From NCBI GenBank assembly GCA_032718865.1, contig JALUTQ010000020.1:682001-746000 (forward strand): a stretch of 64,000 bases of DNA, in the 5' to 3' direction. The position numbers and the translations under genes were made by a program. Origin of the DNA: Tilletia caries (taxonomy: Eukaryota; Basidiomycota; Exobasidiomycetes; Tilletiales; Tilletiaceae). Every line of letters starts with the position of its first letter. Position 1 is the stretch's first letter. Below are positions 43,160-55,648 of the stretch, in pieces. Under the pieces are notes generated by a model, which worked only from the letters and a program-made list of their open reading frames with translations, ran no database searches and had not been told where the DNA came from.

Positions 43160-46100
43160 ATGACCGAATCCGTGGCGGTCCAGTCTCCCGCAGTAATCAG
43201 GGCGGCGCTGGAGAGCGAGCTGTTGCTGTGCGACGCCCTCGCCGAGTTCAAGACGCAGGACAGCTTCAAGATCCACCACTTCGGTGACAAGATCGACAAC
43301 ATCCCCAATCCCACTCCGGAGCTCTCTATATCCGCGCGCAAGATAGCCAATCTGTTCAATGAACCAGACACGGAAGGCGACGCGTTCAATGAGCCTGTGA
43401 GTCGTCAGATCCTCTCTCTCCTCGGTGTTTTTGGACCTCTTCTCTACGTTTTGCTAATCATCGCTCTATACCTCATTGGTTCCTTCACTTCAGCCTCCTT
43501 TCCGATTTCCCGAGTCACAAGAGCGGTTCGAGCAGCTGAAATCGACCACGGTATTCGACGACTACCTTCAGTTTTCCCAGAGTCAGTCTGTCAAGAGCTC
43601 CCAGCTTTCTCAGCTCCATGTTCCACCGGCGCCAAACCAAGAGAACCAGGCCATTCGGGAACAGCTGCTCCGACCCCCTGTCCTCCCCTCATCCGCGCAA
43701 GCCCGTTCGTCCAGCCTTCAGCTTCCCACCGGCAGCCGACAAGGGTCTCGGGAGCCCAGTCCGGTCCGAAAGTCGTCGCGACCTGCTGCTCCTAAGGTCT
43801 TTAAGGGATACGTCATGGGCAGCGGCGAAACGTCCGGATCCGCGAAGGAATATGCTCGCGATGCAGGCGGCAGCGACGGTGTTACCAGCAGCCACGAAGA
43901 CGAGAACGATGAGGATCTTCCTTCCGCTTCGAAGCTATCGAGAAAGGTGCGGCATCTTTCTGCATCCAACCCTTCTCCACGACGTTCTCCATCGCCTGGT
44001 CCCAGCAAGAAGAAGGCACGAGCGAACCCCGCTCCCAGACGCTCTGCGCCTCCGACGGCAGAGGAGCGCAAGTTGCTTGCTCAAGCTAAGAAAGCGCCAA
44101 CGCCACCGACGGAACCGCGAAGGCCGTTGAACAATCCGCCTCGCAAGATGACACGGGCGACATCTCAAGAAGCTGCGTTGCCTCCCTCGCCGGCAGAACG
44201 AGCTCGAGCAGCACAACGACAAGCTCCGGTTAGCGTCGGCGATGGGTTCGAAGACTGCGAAGGCGAGAACGAAGGCCCCTCGTTCTTGGACATCGTAGCA
44301 GCGCAGCAGAAGACGACGGGCCGCGAGCTCGCAAGGGTTCCGACGAACACAACGAACGCCCTTGCCGTTTCCAAGCAGGATGGAGCCCTTACTCAGTCAG
44401 CACGTGAGGCCAAGCTGGGCGCTCCCATGTACGAGGGCGACGTCCCTCTCTCTCGTGCTGCTAAGGCAAGTCTTCTCGGCTGGACGGTGGCCGAAGGCTA
44501 CGAGGGATTCAAGTACATCAGCACGTTCAAGAAGGGCGACAAGATCAAAGAGAGCTGGTTGTGTCTCAAGTGTGGCGAACCCAAGACGGCGTCGATGCAA
44601 GGCAAACCAACCAATCTCAAGCTACATCTCGGATCTTGCAACGGTCCCAAAACCGACGCTGCCGCCGCACTTATCCGACAAGCCGAAGAAGGCGCGGAGA
44701 AGCGATCGTCTATGCCGGAAACATCGACTCTCGCTGGCTCATATCGCGGAACCAGCGTCCGTGGCTGGCTGAACGCACATCAAGCTCTGGATATCGACTT
44801 GACCCGAAGGCTCGCCCTCGTCTGCGTGATTCGGAATGCTCTCCCCTTCACCCTGCTCAGCTCCGTCTCGATGAAGAAGCTGATCCGATCTCTTGATCAT
44901 CGTGCTACCACGTCCTTCAAGAGCGCCCGGCAGGTACAGCGCGACCTCAAGAAATTCAACTCTCACCTGGCGTCCAATCTGATCTCTGAGCTCCAGGGCA
45001 TGGACACCCTCATGGCTCTACAACACGATGGATGGACCAACAAAGGCTTTCAGCATTCCTTCATGGGAATAATCGGCTCTTATGTCGACGCCAAGTGGGA
45101 ATATCACGAGCGCCTCCTTTCGTTCGACGTCGTTCAAGAAAAGCACAGTGGCGCTACCTTCGCAGGACATCTTGTCCGTACGATCAAGAAGTTGAAGTTG
45201 GACGACAAGTGGTACGGGGCGGTTGTCAGCGACTCGGCGGGAACAAACACACGCATGTTGACGCTGATGGAGCACGACTTGGAGGAGGAACACATGCAGC
45301 AGCGTGATCCGTCGGCTCATCAGGACGATCTCTCCGTGCAGAAGATGCTGAAGGCGTCTTGTTCGGCGTTTCCTAAGGCCAGCCTACGGAACACGGGTAC
45401 ATGGACGGCCAACGACTATCGGATCCTCTGCCTCAATCACCACATCAACCTCGCGGTTCGGGACGGATTTGCAAAGTTCGACATCAAAGTCAAAACGAAG
45501 ACACAGCGGAAGGTTTTGGACATCCGTCCCAAGCCTAGAATCTCCGTCGTGGACGAGAACGGAAAAGAGATCATCCTCTCGGACTCGGACGACGTGGAGC
45601 CGGAAGAAGATGAGGAGGACGACGCCGCCGCCGAGGACGGTGAGGAGGAAGAGGAGGATGGAGACGATGTTATCTCCCCTCTGAACCTCGCCGAGGACGA
45701 AGACGACGAAGAGGCCCTTCCCGAAATGGCTCCTGGCGAAGAAGACATTGGCTCAGACGACGACGGAGGACCGGAGGCAAGTGGAGAGACCCGTCCTTCC
45801 GGTAACCAGAGCAAGCCTGTGAACGGAGTCGCCAAGCTGGCCGCTTTCACCACATGGATCCACCGCAGCAGTCAGCGTCAAGTAGCGTTCAGGCGTCGAA
45901 TGCAGCAGGAATACCACCACCAACCCTTGCTTGCCGAAGCTCCGTTCCCGTCGAAGCCGAACAAGACCAGATGGAATTCCCACTTTGCCATGATTCAAAG
46001 TGCTCTCGACATTCGAGCGGCCATCGACTCGCATTGTCGAGCGCACATCGGGGTCCGGGGCGAGGTGCTGGGGGACTACCTGCTCACCGACACGCAGTGG

Positions 46101-47051
46101 CAGCAGCTCAAGCTCTTGGAGCCGATTCTAGGGCTGGCGGCTTCGATTACGAAGAAGATGGAGAAGACGGAGGGAACACTCTACGCGGTTCTCGACTACC
46201 ACGCCAGTCTTCGGGACGAAATTGCGGCACATGTTCGTCGGGCGGCAGCAAATAACGCACTTGATGAGGAGACCAGAGGCGAAATCACGAAGTTCCTCAA
46301 CGCGATGGAGAACAAGCTGCGGAAATACAGAAACATCGCCCTCCGCAATCGCGTTATATTGGCGGCCACCCTCCTTCACCCCAACAACCGAAAGCTGTTC
46401 AAGATCTCCTATCCAACTTACCCAGGAAGGGCGGAGACCGCCCTGCGCGAATTGCTGGACGAGCTTGTGGATTCCTCTCAGTCTCCCGCGGCTTCTCCGG
46501 TTCTCCGAGTAGCGCAACTCGCTTCGTCCAGCACGGAACCCCCTTCGCCTTGCTCCGCAGCGCGCGCTCGGAGGGAAGAGGCCGCGGACGAATCAAATGC
46601 AGCGCTGGAAGATAGAGATCGGGACGACGAAGTAACCCGCTACCTCGATCCAAAGAATAGCCCATGGCGAACGTCGGACCGTACTCCATACAAGTGGTGG
46701 CGAGACAACGAAGCCGTGTTCCCAACCATTTCCAAGCTCGCTCGGATCATCTTGGCGATTCCCGGCTCGTCCTCCGCGGTCGAGCGTGTGTTCTCACAGG
46801 CGGCTCTCGTCAGCACAAACAGGCGAGGGAGCCTCTCAGCTGCCAGTATCTCAAGACTTGTCACCACAAGGCACTGGTTGGTCACTGGCGCCGACGAGTT
46901 CGCTGGGCTCCCCGAGCAGGCCCTCAAGGTGGCTCACAGCCACCTGATCCTTCCCGATCCAGACGACACGAAGAGAAAAGCGAACAACAATAGCGGCGCC
47001 CAAAAGAAGAAGACGAACAAGGACCGCCGCCGTGAACTGCGCACCGCATGA
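43160..47051 (+). CDS. hAT-family transposase, full length
   Basis: The protein should cut the TIRs and reinsert the element. Exon 1 is 43160-43396 and exon 2 is 43494-47051 (GTGAGT donor, CTTCAG acceptor), giving about 1,264 residues without an internal stop. The N-terminal 430 residues are disordered Ser/Pro/Arg-rich. A BED-type zinc finger lies at about 434-462 (CLKCGEP...HLGSC). The RNase H-like catalytic core shows LQHDGWT (first Asp, about 590), VVSDSAGTN (second Asp, about 660) and LNHHINLAV. A long acidic insert follows (about 700-770; EEDEEDDAAAEDGEEEEEDGD), then KTRWNSHF. The hAT dimerisation domain is at about 1140-1210 (YKWWRDNEAVFPTISKLA, SSSAVERVFSQA, RRGSLSAASI). The C-terminal basic tail may be a nuclear signal. 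It appears intact and could be active, and could also serve transposase-less relatives. Confidence 0.9.
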
Positions 47052-47331
47052 GCTACTCAGCTGTCTGATCAACATCAGCCAGATGCTGTACAGCTTTATC
47101 GATATCTCCTCTCCGAAATGAACGATTCCTTCTCTTGACACTCCAGCGCCGGTTCTGAGTCCTCCAGGGTAGTAGAAAGAAGACAACTCGCATTGAATCT
47201 GACTTGCAAGTTGCATAAAGAGAGACGAGAGTTGAGACACACGGACAAGGTAGTGTGTGAAAGCAAAGATAAAGATGTATTGAAGAGAAGAGTGAAGACT
47301 CAAAATGTGAATAGCTAGCTGCGAGCGCGCG

Positions 47332-48911
47332 TCAAGAACGCGAGTAGAGAGGATCCTTGAGGAACATAGCCAGATGCGGACGTCGGTTTGGAATGAGTAT
47401 GAGCATCTCGCTGATCATGGCGGCTGCAACGGCGTCCAAGTCTTGAAGTCTGTGGTCGGCATCTGACTTGAAGGGGCCCCAAGTCGTCGGCACTTCCCAT
47501 TCCGTAGGCGTAGGATACTTTCCCTCCGGGTAGACCGGACCTCCTGGATGCCCGGTGAACTTGAGGAGATCTCGCAGATAACCTTCATCGTCGCTACACG
47601 CGAAAAGGGGGCGTCCGGAGTACATTTCCGCAATAATGCACCCTACCGACCAAACGTCGTTCTGGAATGTGGGCCGGCGGGAACCCAGCATGCATTCCGG
47701 CGCTGTGTAGCCGATCGTCCCCACTGTCGAGCTATCTTGATCCGCGCCAACTGTCCGAGCTAAACCAAAGTCGAGAACCTTGAGACAGGACTCTCGAGTG
47801 ATCATGATGTTGGCAGGCTTCAAGTCTAGGTGCACCAATCCGTGGCGGTGTATGTGGCCGACTGCCGAGATCAGCTGCTTTGCCAGCTGCCGTGCCTTGC
47901 GTGGACGAAGCTCCCGCCCTTCTTGGTCGTCGATCAAATCCTGCAACGTCCGGTCTTATAATGGCATGATGATGTCGATACTCTTCGTGTTGTACACGAC
48001 GTCCAGTAGCTCGGCAATGCCTTCATGTCGCTGCACGAGCGACAGAGATTCGATTTCGAAAAGCAGTCGCTGTGGAGGTTGACCATCGTAGTGTTGCCGT
48101 TTCCTGGCGCGAGTATGGCCGGTAAGGAGATCAACAACCTTGGCGACGGCGCCGTAGCTGCCCCGTCCGACAATGGATGTATTCCTCGCCCTGACGTAGC
48201 GTCCCGAAGAAGTCCAGACCGGTGGCGCCTGCCATGTAGCATCATCGGGAGCCGAAACGGTCTTCGCGACTCTGGCAGCGCGCGTAAGTTCTGCTTTGAC
48301 CTTCAGACATGGATCTGATGGTGATTGGAGTAAAGGTAGGCAGAACGTTTAGCGGATTAGACCGACGGATGAACTCAAAGCCAATGTAGCCTACTCACCC
48401 GAGGAGCGCACAATTCCACTGCCTTCCCGCGTTGCTACTCCTTTGGTCCGTGCTTCCGAGCCACTGGTGGCGATGGCATCCCGTGCTGCGCAGATAATGA
48501 AGAAGAAGATGATCGCTTGGTGAGCAAGGGAGGCAACAGAGTGGCACTGACGTGTGTGCATACAGGCGTCTTCATGCTGCTGCAATGGGGGAATAACAGT
48601 CGGCGCCGCCGGCAGAGCGTGTGAAGCTGCGAAAGAACGTTTGTGTGTAACGCTTGTTCAGTAAGCGTAAGCTGGGAAAGAAGATGGTAGCATGCTGCTG
48701 TCGACTCACGATGCGGAGGAGCTGCAGCCTGAGCAGGATATGCGCTGTAAAGGACAGGACGTGGACGTTTCGCGAGGAGTCCTATGGGCGTGTCGTCCTC
48801 AACATCGGCATGTTGCTCTCGACCGCGCTTCCCGGTCTGCGTGGTCGTTGTCGGGACAGCCGTCAAGGTGGCTTTTCCGTCGACTACTGATCGCCGGTGA
48901 GGTGGACCCAT
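47332..48911 (-). pseudogene. Ser/Thr protein kinase carried by hAT 2, one nonsense codon
   Basis: The first exon starts at ATG 48911 (MGPPHRRSVVDGK) with a basic KRGREQ segment and ends before GTGAGTCG. At least two further exons follow (one ends VRSSG before GTGAGTAGG near 48400; the next starts near 48315). The kinase domain has GRGSYGAVAKV (Gly loop), ARKRQ in the place of the ATP-binding lysine, FEIESLSLV (alpha-C Glu), HLDLKPANIM (HLD replaces HRD), LDFGLART, GYTAPEC and WSVGCIIAEM. The CMGC-like tail ends KDPLYSRS at 47332. An in-frame TAA (47956-47958) sits in the hinge between IIMPL and DRTLQDL. All other residues are preserved, so the lesion looks recent. It is convergent with the transposase, 280 bp apart. 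Confidence 0.75.
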
Positions 48912-48984
48912 GAGGAACGGGAAGATCGGGTGATGTGGGGCCTGAGTGTGAACCGTCTGCCTCAGCCGTGACCCGGAGTTTTAA

Positions 48985-49076
48985 AGCCTAATTTCCGAGC
49001 CGTACCCGCCGAAGCAAGAGCCCCGATTCGAAAATACAATGTGAATTATCATATTTATATGACCCTGAGGAATATG
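48985..49076. repeat. Right subterminal region of hAT 2 (inner part) with TSD of element C
   Basis: The TATCATATTTATATGAC words are of the same type as those at 55930-56105. The segment ends in ATATG (49072-49076), which is repeated at 55930-55934 after element C. Confidence 0.7.
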
Positions 49077-49365
49077 TGTGCTAGACGGGTCAGGCCTTTC
49101 TTTCTTTCTTTTTCTCTACTGCTCTCGCTTCCGGAGATAGTGGCTCCACGTGGCAACTCCACGTGGACTCACTATCTTATCTCCCTTTCTCTCTTATCTT
49201 TCTTGCTCGCTCCCCTCACGTCGCTACCTTTCCCTTTGTCCTCTCTCGGCCGAGTGCCTTCCCTCTCTCGTGCTCGTCACCTTCTCGCTGCTCCCTGCAC
49301 TTGTACTTACTTGCTCCGGACATGGAATCACAACTCTGAAGCACTTGTATAGCTAGTCTATTACA
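49077..49365 (+). repeat. 5' LTR of element C
   Basis: It appears identical to 55641-55929. It contains the direct repeat CCACGTGGCAACTCCACGTGG near 49147, which also forms a CACGTGG hairpin. Confidence 0.92.
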
Positions 49366-49452
49366 TGGTGATGAGAGTATAGATTCCAAGTTTACACTGA
49401 ACGACAGAAGGAACACACCCACCCCCCAGCCATCTCCCCACTCACATTCGCC

Positions 49453-50846
49453 ATGCCAAAAGGATCCGGCAAGTCTAAGGAAGAGCCGACCACCTCTCGG
49501 TCCGGTTCTCCTTTGTCCGACCCACCCGCCATCACCCTCGAAGATGTTGCCTCGACTCTGGCTTCGTTCATGACCAGGATGGACTCCCGGATGGACGCTG
49601 TGGACTACAAGCTGGCCACGTTGGCCACCCCAGCTCAACCGCCCATCGCTGCGGCTGCGGTTGCTCCCGACACCTCCACCAACGTCGCACCCGACGTGGC
49701 CACCAAATCCCCCTCTGACGACGCTCGATCGGTCTCGTCCCCTACCGAGCAGGCAGCCGCACGACTCGCCGCGCAACATCCGGCGTTGTGGTCGCGTCTG
49801 CCTTCCGATTCCCGAAGTGTCGTCACTTCCGCGCTTGGTCGCGCGGGATACACCCTCACCGATCTCGACTCGCGCCCTCCGACAGCGGCCCCTCCCGTGT
49901 CGCGTCCGCTCAAGTGCCAGCGGGAGCTCATTGGCTCCTACGACGGCGAGCCCACCCGCTTGGAGCGGTTCCTCAGTCGGGTTGCCGATATGGCTCGCTC
50001 CAACTCCGATCCCGCGTGGGAACCTGCGGTCGTGGTGGCGATTCCCCAGGCGCTGGAAGGGATCGCGGCTCGCTGGCATGCAGGCCTGCCAACGACGACT
50101 GTGCGCGGCCTCCGCACGGTGGAGGATTACGCGCGTCTGATGCGTCGCGCCTTTGCTGTAAACCGGGCGCAGCTTCGTCAGGACGCGCATGATCGCCGGT
50201 GGCAAGAGTCTCAGGAGTCTGGAATGGCTTACCTGTTTGACAAGGTCCAGCTCTTGCGTTACGCGTTCGGCGATTCGTACACGGAGAGCGTTCTGGTGCA
50301 AGAGGTGGCCGACAAGTTGCCGCCCTCCATGTATGCGTACATTCGCTTGCCGGAGGAAGGTGCCGTCCTCGATGATCTTCAGGACGCCATCATCCGTTGG
50401 GAGCCAGTCTGGAGGAAGGTGCACAACATTCCTCTCCTCGACTCGAGCTCGATGTCGTCGGACAAGGTCGTCAAAACCCCGTCAGCTCCGGTTTCTGCCC
50501 CGATCCGGCAGGCTCCGACGTCCGCGCCCCCCTCCTCGTCCTCCCCGTGCGGTGCATCACACCGTTCCTCCCGCATCGGTGACGGCCCCGGGCCCGCAGA
50601 CCTCCTTGCCGGCGACATACGATCCCGCTCGGATCGTGCCGGCCGCGAATGGGCTGCCGCGCATGTACCGCCGGCCCAACTCCAATAAGGTGTTGCGGCT
50701 GGGTTGGAACTGCAATCGCTGTGGGGGGGAGAGCATTTTTGACTTTGAGCACGAACATCTGCTCCAAGCCGGCCAAATCAACACACTCACGGTCGCCGAC
50801 TATCCGGAGATCGATGAGGCTGATCTTGGCCTGGCCCCCTTTTTTT
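49453..50846 (+). CDS. gag polyprotein of element C
   Basis: The start ATG 49453 (MPKGSGKSKEEPTT) lies 76 bp after the PBS. A disordered leader is followed by a Retrotrans_gag-type helical domain (about residues 155-310; LIGSYDGEPTRLERFLSRV and LFDKVQLLRYAFGDSYTESV). Frame 1 stops at 50688. The natural continuation is in frame 2 after a C6 run near 50525, giving NCNRCGG...FEHEH, a possible zinc-binding knuckle, and ending LGLAPFF at a T7 run and TGA (50846). This change of frame is either an indel in the C run or a sequencing error. Gag would package the element RNA into particles. Confidence 0.8.
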
Positions 50847-53800
50847 GAGCGTCCGCAACGACGGTAAACTAGTGGCGGGCACCGACGTCGAACGGGCCCG
50901 CCCGCCTCCTCACCCTCCCGATGCGCCCGTCGTACATGCTGCGGTCGTGGAGAGCTTGGAAGTGACGGAGACGGAGTCTGATTCAGTCTCATTTGTCCGT
51001 GACGACGTTAAACTATCGACCAATACTCACTGGTCCATCCCACATCCTTCCTCTAACCAGACTGACGCAGGGCCCTATGCCAGCCCTGTCGAAGCTGCGG
51101 TGAGGCTGGATCTTGGAAGGGAGGGAAGCGCCCCTCCGCTGCCAAGCAGCAAGGATGGTCAGCACGACTGTCCTGACGAGCTCGCGCCGGAGACAGCTCG
51201 TCGTAGCCCCTGGACTCACACTGAGACCAGATTCAAGAGCGGCAGGGAGAGGGCTACGTCCCCCTCTGGTCCAAGACGGGACCTCCCTGCCGGGTACCAT
51301 GTAGGCATGACCATGTGTGGAGATGACAGGGAGATTGGACCACTCCCTGATCTGAGACCCCATGGGCACCTTTCTAGGGGAGTACAGTCTCCCCTTTCTG
51401 CTGAGTTGGAACGGCCTAATAAGCACGTTTCTCCATTTACAGATTTAGAATGCACAGTCAGAGATGAAGCTGTGAACGCACCTGAGGATGGGGAGGGACA
51501 ACCGTCCACAAGTGGAAACGCGCCCATACCGGCGCTTGCTTTACGCATCGAACCTCTGCCGCAGTTCTTCACTGCGCGGACGTTCCCTGTGAACCGAGAG
51601 AATAGACCATTGCGTCAGAAGACGCGACGCATTGGAAAGATCGTGACAATTGCTCCTGGACCGGAGGTGGGCACGGGGACAGCATACAGACATCATGTGC
51701 CACTTACCATGCACATTCGCATTAATGACGCCTCTGGTAACCCCCTGTCCTCCCTCCTGGACACTGGCTCATCTCTCTCCATAATCGATCGCCAGCTGCT
51801 CGAGACGTTGGGAGGCACGGTCCAAGGCCAACCCCTGCCTATCCACGGCATCGGCTCCAAGTCGTCCTTGGGGTGGAGTACGATGACGTTCTTCGTCGCC
51901 GTCGATGATGCCGTCGGCCAGTCCTTGTGCATGGAGTGCACCGTCGACTTCCATGTGCTCGAGGCGTTCGCGCCCGGACTGTGTTTGGGGCAGGATTTCA
52001 TTAGCACACATGGAATCGCCATCCACTCTCGTCGTGGCACTGCCGTGCTGGAGCACAATGGGAATCCACTCACGTTTCCAGTGCGTGAGCACATGCCGGG
52101 GCCCTATGCCCGTCAAGCCGAGCTTTGCACGACGCGCGACATCGTTATTCCCGCTCGTTCCCATGCCTGGGTCCCCGTCGACACCGCCCCATTGGCTCCC
52201 GGTCTCGACTACACCGCGTTTCCTCGACTGATGTCCAACGCCGCGGAGACCGTGCGCTTGGCGGGGCCACTGGCTGTGATCGACTCCCGGACGGCGCATG
52301 TCCTCCTGACCAATGTCGGTACCCTCTCCACCTCTCTTTCTCGCCGTACTCCGGTCGCCGACGCTGTGGTCGCCCAACTTGGTGAGGTGGGGGTGCATGC
52401 GGCGCACGTCTTCGACTTGCCTGCGGCCATGCCGGGAGAGGCGTATCATGCGGCCGGCTCGTCCTTGTCTTTCTCTGTCGAGGTCGACATCGACCCGCTG
52501 GACGTGTGTGAATCGGTCGATGGGTCCGATCTCCCGTCGCCGACGGAGGAGGTGTCCGTTGCGATGGTCGACGGTGTGTTCAAAGTCGGGCTTGACGCTG
52601 AGGGTCGTCCGCATCCGGACATTGTTGCGGTACTGGGTCGTCATTCGGCAGCGTTTGCTCTTGACGGTCGGCCTGGTCGAGTTGTCGGCCATGAGATGTC
52701 CATTGATCTTGACGACGATCGCAACGTTCACCCCGAGGCCCCGCGCCGCGCGAGTCCGGAGAAGCAGCGCGCCATGGATGCAACGATTGATCAGCTGTTG
52801 GAGTGGGAGGTGATCGAGCCCAGCTCCAGTTCGGTCTCCTTCCCCGTCTTGATGGTCCGCCAGGGCGAGAAGTGGCGCTTTTGCGTGGATTATCGAAAGC
52901 TGAATGCGCATACGGTGGCGGACGCGTATCCTCTTCCGACCACTGATGCCATCTTCAACTCGTTGGCAGGGAAGCGAGTGTACAGTTCACTGGACGCCCT
53001 GCGGGGGTATCATCAGCTCGGTGTGCGGGAAAGCGACCGGTGGAAGACGGCGTTCACGTGTCACCGTGGCCTTTTTCCAATACCGCACCGTGCCCTTCGG
53101 CTTGCGCAATGCGCCCGCGGTGTTCCAGCGGCTGATGGACTCGCTGCTTGGGGATCTGCGATGGAAGGTGGCTGTGGTTTACATTGACGATGTCGTTGTG
53201 GCGACGAACACCATGGACGAGCATGTACACGCGTTAGAGACCTTGCTGGCTCGCGCGGAAGACGTCGGTCTTCGCTTCAGCCAAGCGAAGTGCACCTTCG
53301 GCGTGCCGTCCCTGACGCTACTCGGGAGGAAGGTGTCCGGCGCGGGGGGGTGGCGGTCTGGTCCGATCGTGCTCGTGCTGTGTTGGATTTGGCTCGACCA
53401 AAGACGTTGCGGCAACTGTACCATGCCATGGGGCTCTTTGGGTACTACCGCTCGTTCATTCCTCGATTTGCAACCGTTGCGGCCCCATTGACCGCCTTGA
53501 CACGGGGATGGCGGTATGAGCGGTGTGGGGATCGCACTCGGCTCGTCGCGACCGATGGGTCCCCTGCCTCTGCGGATAGGGTCGAGATTCCGTGGGGTGA
53601 CGAGCAGGACGCCGCGTTCGAGACGTTGAAGAGGGCGATTGCTTCTCCGCCGGTCCTCGCGCATCCGGATCCCGCTCGGCCTTATGTGCTTTACGTGGAC
53701 GCGAGTAAGGATGGTTTTTGGTGCGGTATTGCACCAGGTCTTTGAGGTGGATGATCCGGCACCGGCTGTGTCGCTTTCCGCTGCGGCGATTCCCGTGCAG

Positions 53801-55648
53801 CAGTCCTCGTTGCTTCCATCCACGGTCGCACGCGAGCGTTGGCATGCCTGGCTATGTCGAGACCGCCACTTTGGCCCAATCCTTCGCGCTCTGGATGCTG
53901 GTGTTGAGGAGCCTGAGTGGGTGATGCAGGATGGTCTCCTCATTCGCCGCCAAGATGGGCTGCTCGCGCTACCCGAAGGCGGTGTTCCGGACATCCTTCG
54001 CACCGTCCATGATCAACGCGGTCACTTCGGATTCACCAAGACGTATCTGGCTGTTCGGCGACATTTCTGGCGTCCGGCGCTGTCAGTTGCTGTTCGAGCC
54101 TGGGTTAAGCATTGCCCACCTTGCGTTGCAACGAAGTTGGCACGCCGGACCGGACGGTTAGATGTCGAGGATGACGCCTCCCTCCCGTTCCAGTCCATCT
54201 CGGTGGACTTATTGCTGGGTTTCCCGCGGTCGAGGGCTGGTAATGATGCCGTCCTTGTGGTGTTGGACCTGTTCTCGCGCATGATCCTGCTCGAGCCGTG
54301 CGCCGCGTCGGTCACGGCTGAGGGTGTCGCCGCTATCCTCAGCGACCGCGTGCTCCGTTACGGATGGCGACCGAGTCGCTTGATCCCGGACTCGGAAGCG
54401 CGGTTGTCCGGCGTCGTTATGTCTGCCTTAGCGACGTCGCTGGGAGCTGTGTTGTCGCCGTCGGTCCCTCATCACCACCAAGCCAACCCGGTCGAACGGT
54501 CTATCCAGACCGTCAAGCGCGTCCTGCAGACGTTGTGCTTGGACTCCCGTGCTCATTGGGACAAGCGCGCCGTACCTGCCGCGGAGTTGGCGATGAATTC
54601 CACCCCGTCCGTGTCCACCGGCGTTTGTCCGTTCGACCTGGTCTTCGTTGCCCATCCGGATGTGGTACACGCCGTCTTTGATGCGCAAGAGCATGAGGGT
54701 GTCGGATCATTTGTTGAGCGGTTGACGGCGGCGGGAGCGCGGTTGGAGGATGCTCGTGCCTCGCTGGCGGAAGCTCGTCGCGCTCAAAAAGCGCGCTATG
54801 ATGCGGTCCGGGCGCCGTTGCCCTCGTATGCTGTAGGGGATGCCGTCTTTGTGCGTTTGCCGGATCGACCGATTCCGGGTTCCCAGGAGAATAAGCTGGC
54901 GCCGCAGAAGATGGGTCCTTTCCGGATCAGTGCGGTCCTTAGTGACCACCGGGTGCGGTTGGAGCTGCCGGCGGACCTGAGGATTGGAGACACGTTTGCG
55001 GTCAGTCAGTTGGATGCTGTCCCTGGGGATGAGGATCCGTACGTCACTCACCGTGCGGGTTCGCCCGTCGAGGACGCTGATCGGGTTGCGCCTGCTTCTC
55101 CTTTCGCACCGTCTTCTCGTGCTTCCTCTCCGGTTCCTCGTCCCCCGCGGGCTCGGCGCACTCCGGGTGTGTTGCGAGAGTATGACGTGTCGGCGCGCGT
55201 CCATGCTATGTCGTCCTCGTTGTACGATGCTTTGCGTGGTCCGCTCCATCGCGCTCGGCGTCTCGAGGTTGATGGCCGGACGGTGATCTTGACGGAGCGA
55301 CCTGTCGCCTTCTTGTCCCGGTTGACCATGCCATCGGAGCAAAAGCTTGTCGCGCCTGAGCTGGAGCTGTCGTGCCTTGCGTGGGCTTTTGGGCGATTCC
55401 TCCACTTGTTGGAGGGGGCCGACGTAACCGTGGTGACGGATCACGCTCCGTTGGGGGCGATGCTCACGAGTTCGGCCGGGGCGCGCTATGGACCGGTGAT
55501 TTCGCGTTGCCGGGCGCAGCTGATGCCGCATCTCGCGCATCTGCGCTTCGTTCATCGGCCAGGCACCACACACACCAATGCTGATGCGTTGTCCAGGCTG
55601 GTCGTTCGTCCCGAGACGGACGTTCTGCTCGACGCGGGGATGTGCTAG
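50845..55648 (+). CDS. pol polyprotein of element C (protease, RT, integrase, split RNase H), frameshifted
   Basis: It opens in the -1 frame relative to the end of gag. A disordered stretch is followed by an aspartic protease (LLDTGSSLSIIDRQLL, about 51753). RT has WRFCVDYRKLNAHT, then YIDDVVV. Frame changes fall at a T5 run (about 53072), a G7 run (about 53344) and a T5 run (about 53715), each consistent with one extra base. RNase H begins normally (YVDASKDGFGAVLHQ) but breaks off. The sequence passes straight to H2C2 (GHFG...CPPC), the integrase core (SVDLLLGF, LIPDSEAR, NPVERSIQ) and an SH3-like tail (QKMGPFRISAV). After a Ser/Pro linker, the missing RNase H part appears (VAFLSRLTMPSEQ, PELELSC, TDHAPL, NADALSRL), ending at 55648 inside the LTR. 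No chromodomain was seen. Confidence 0.85.
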
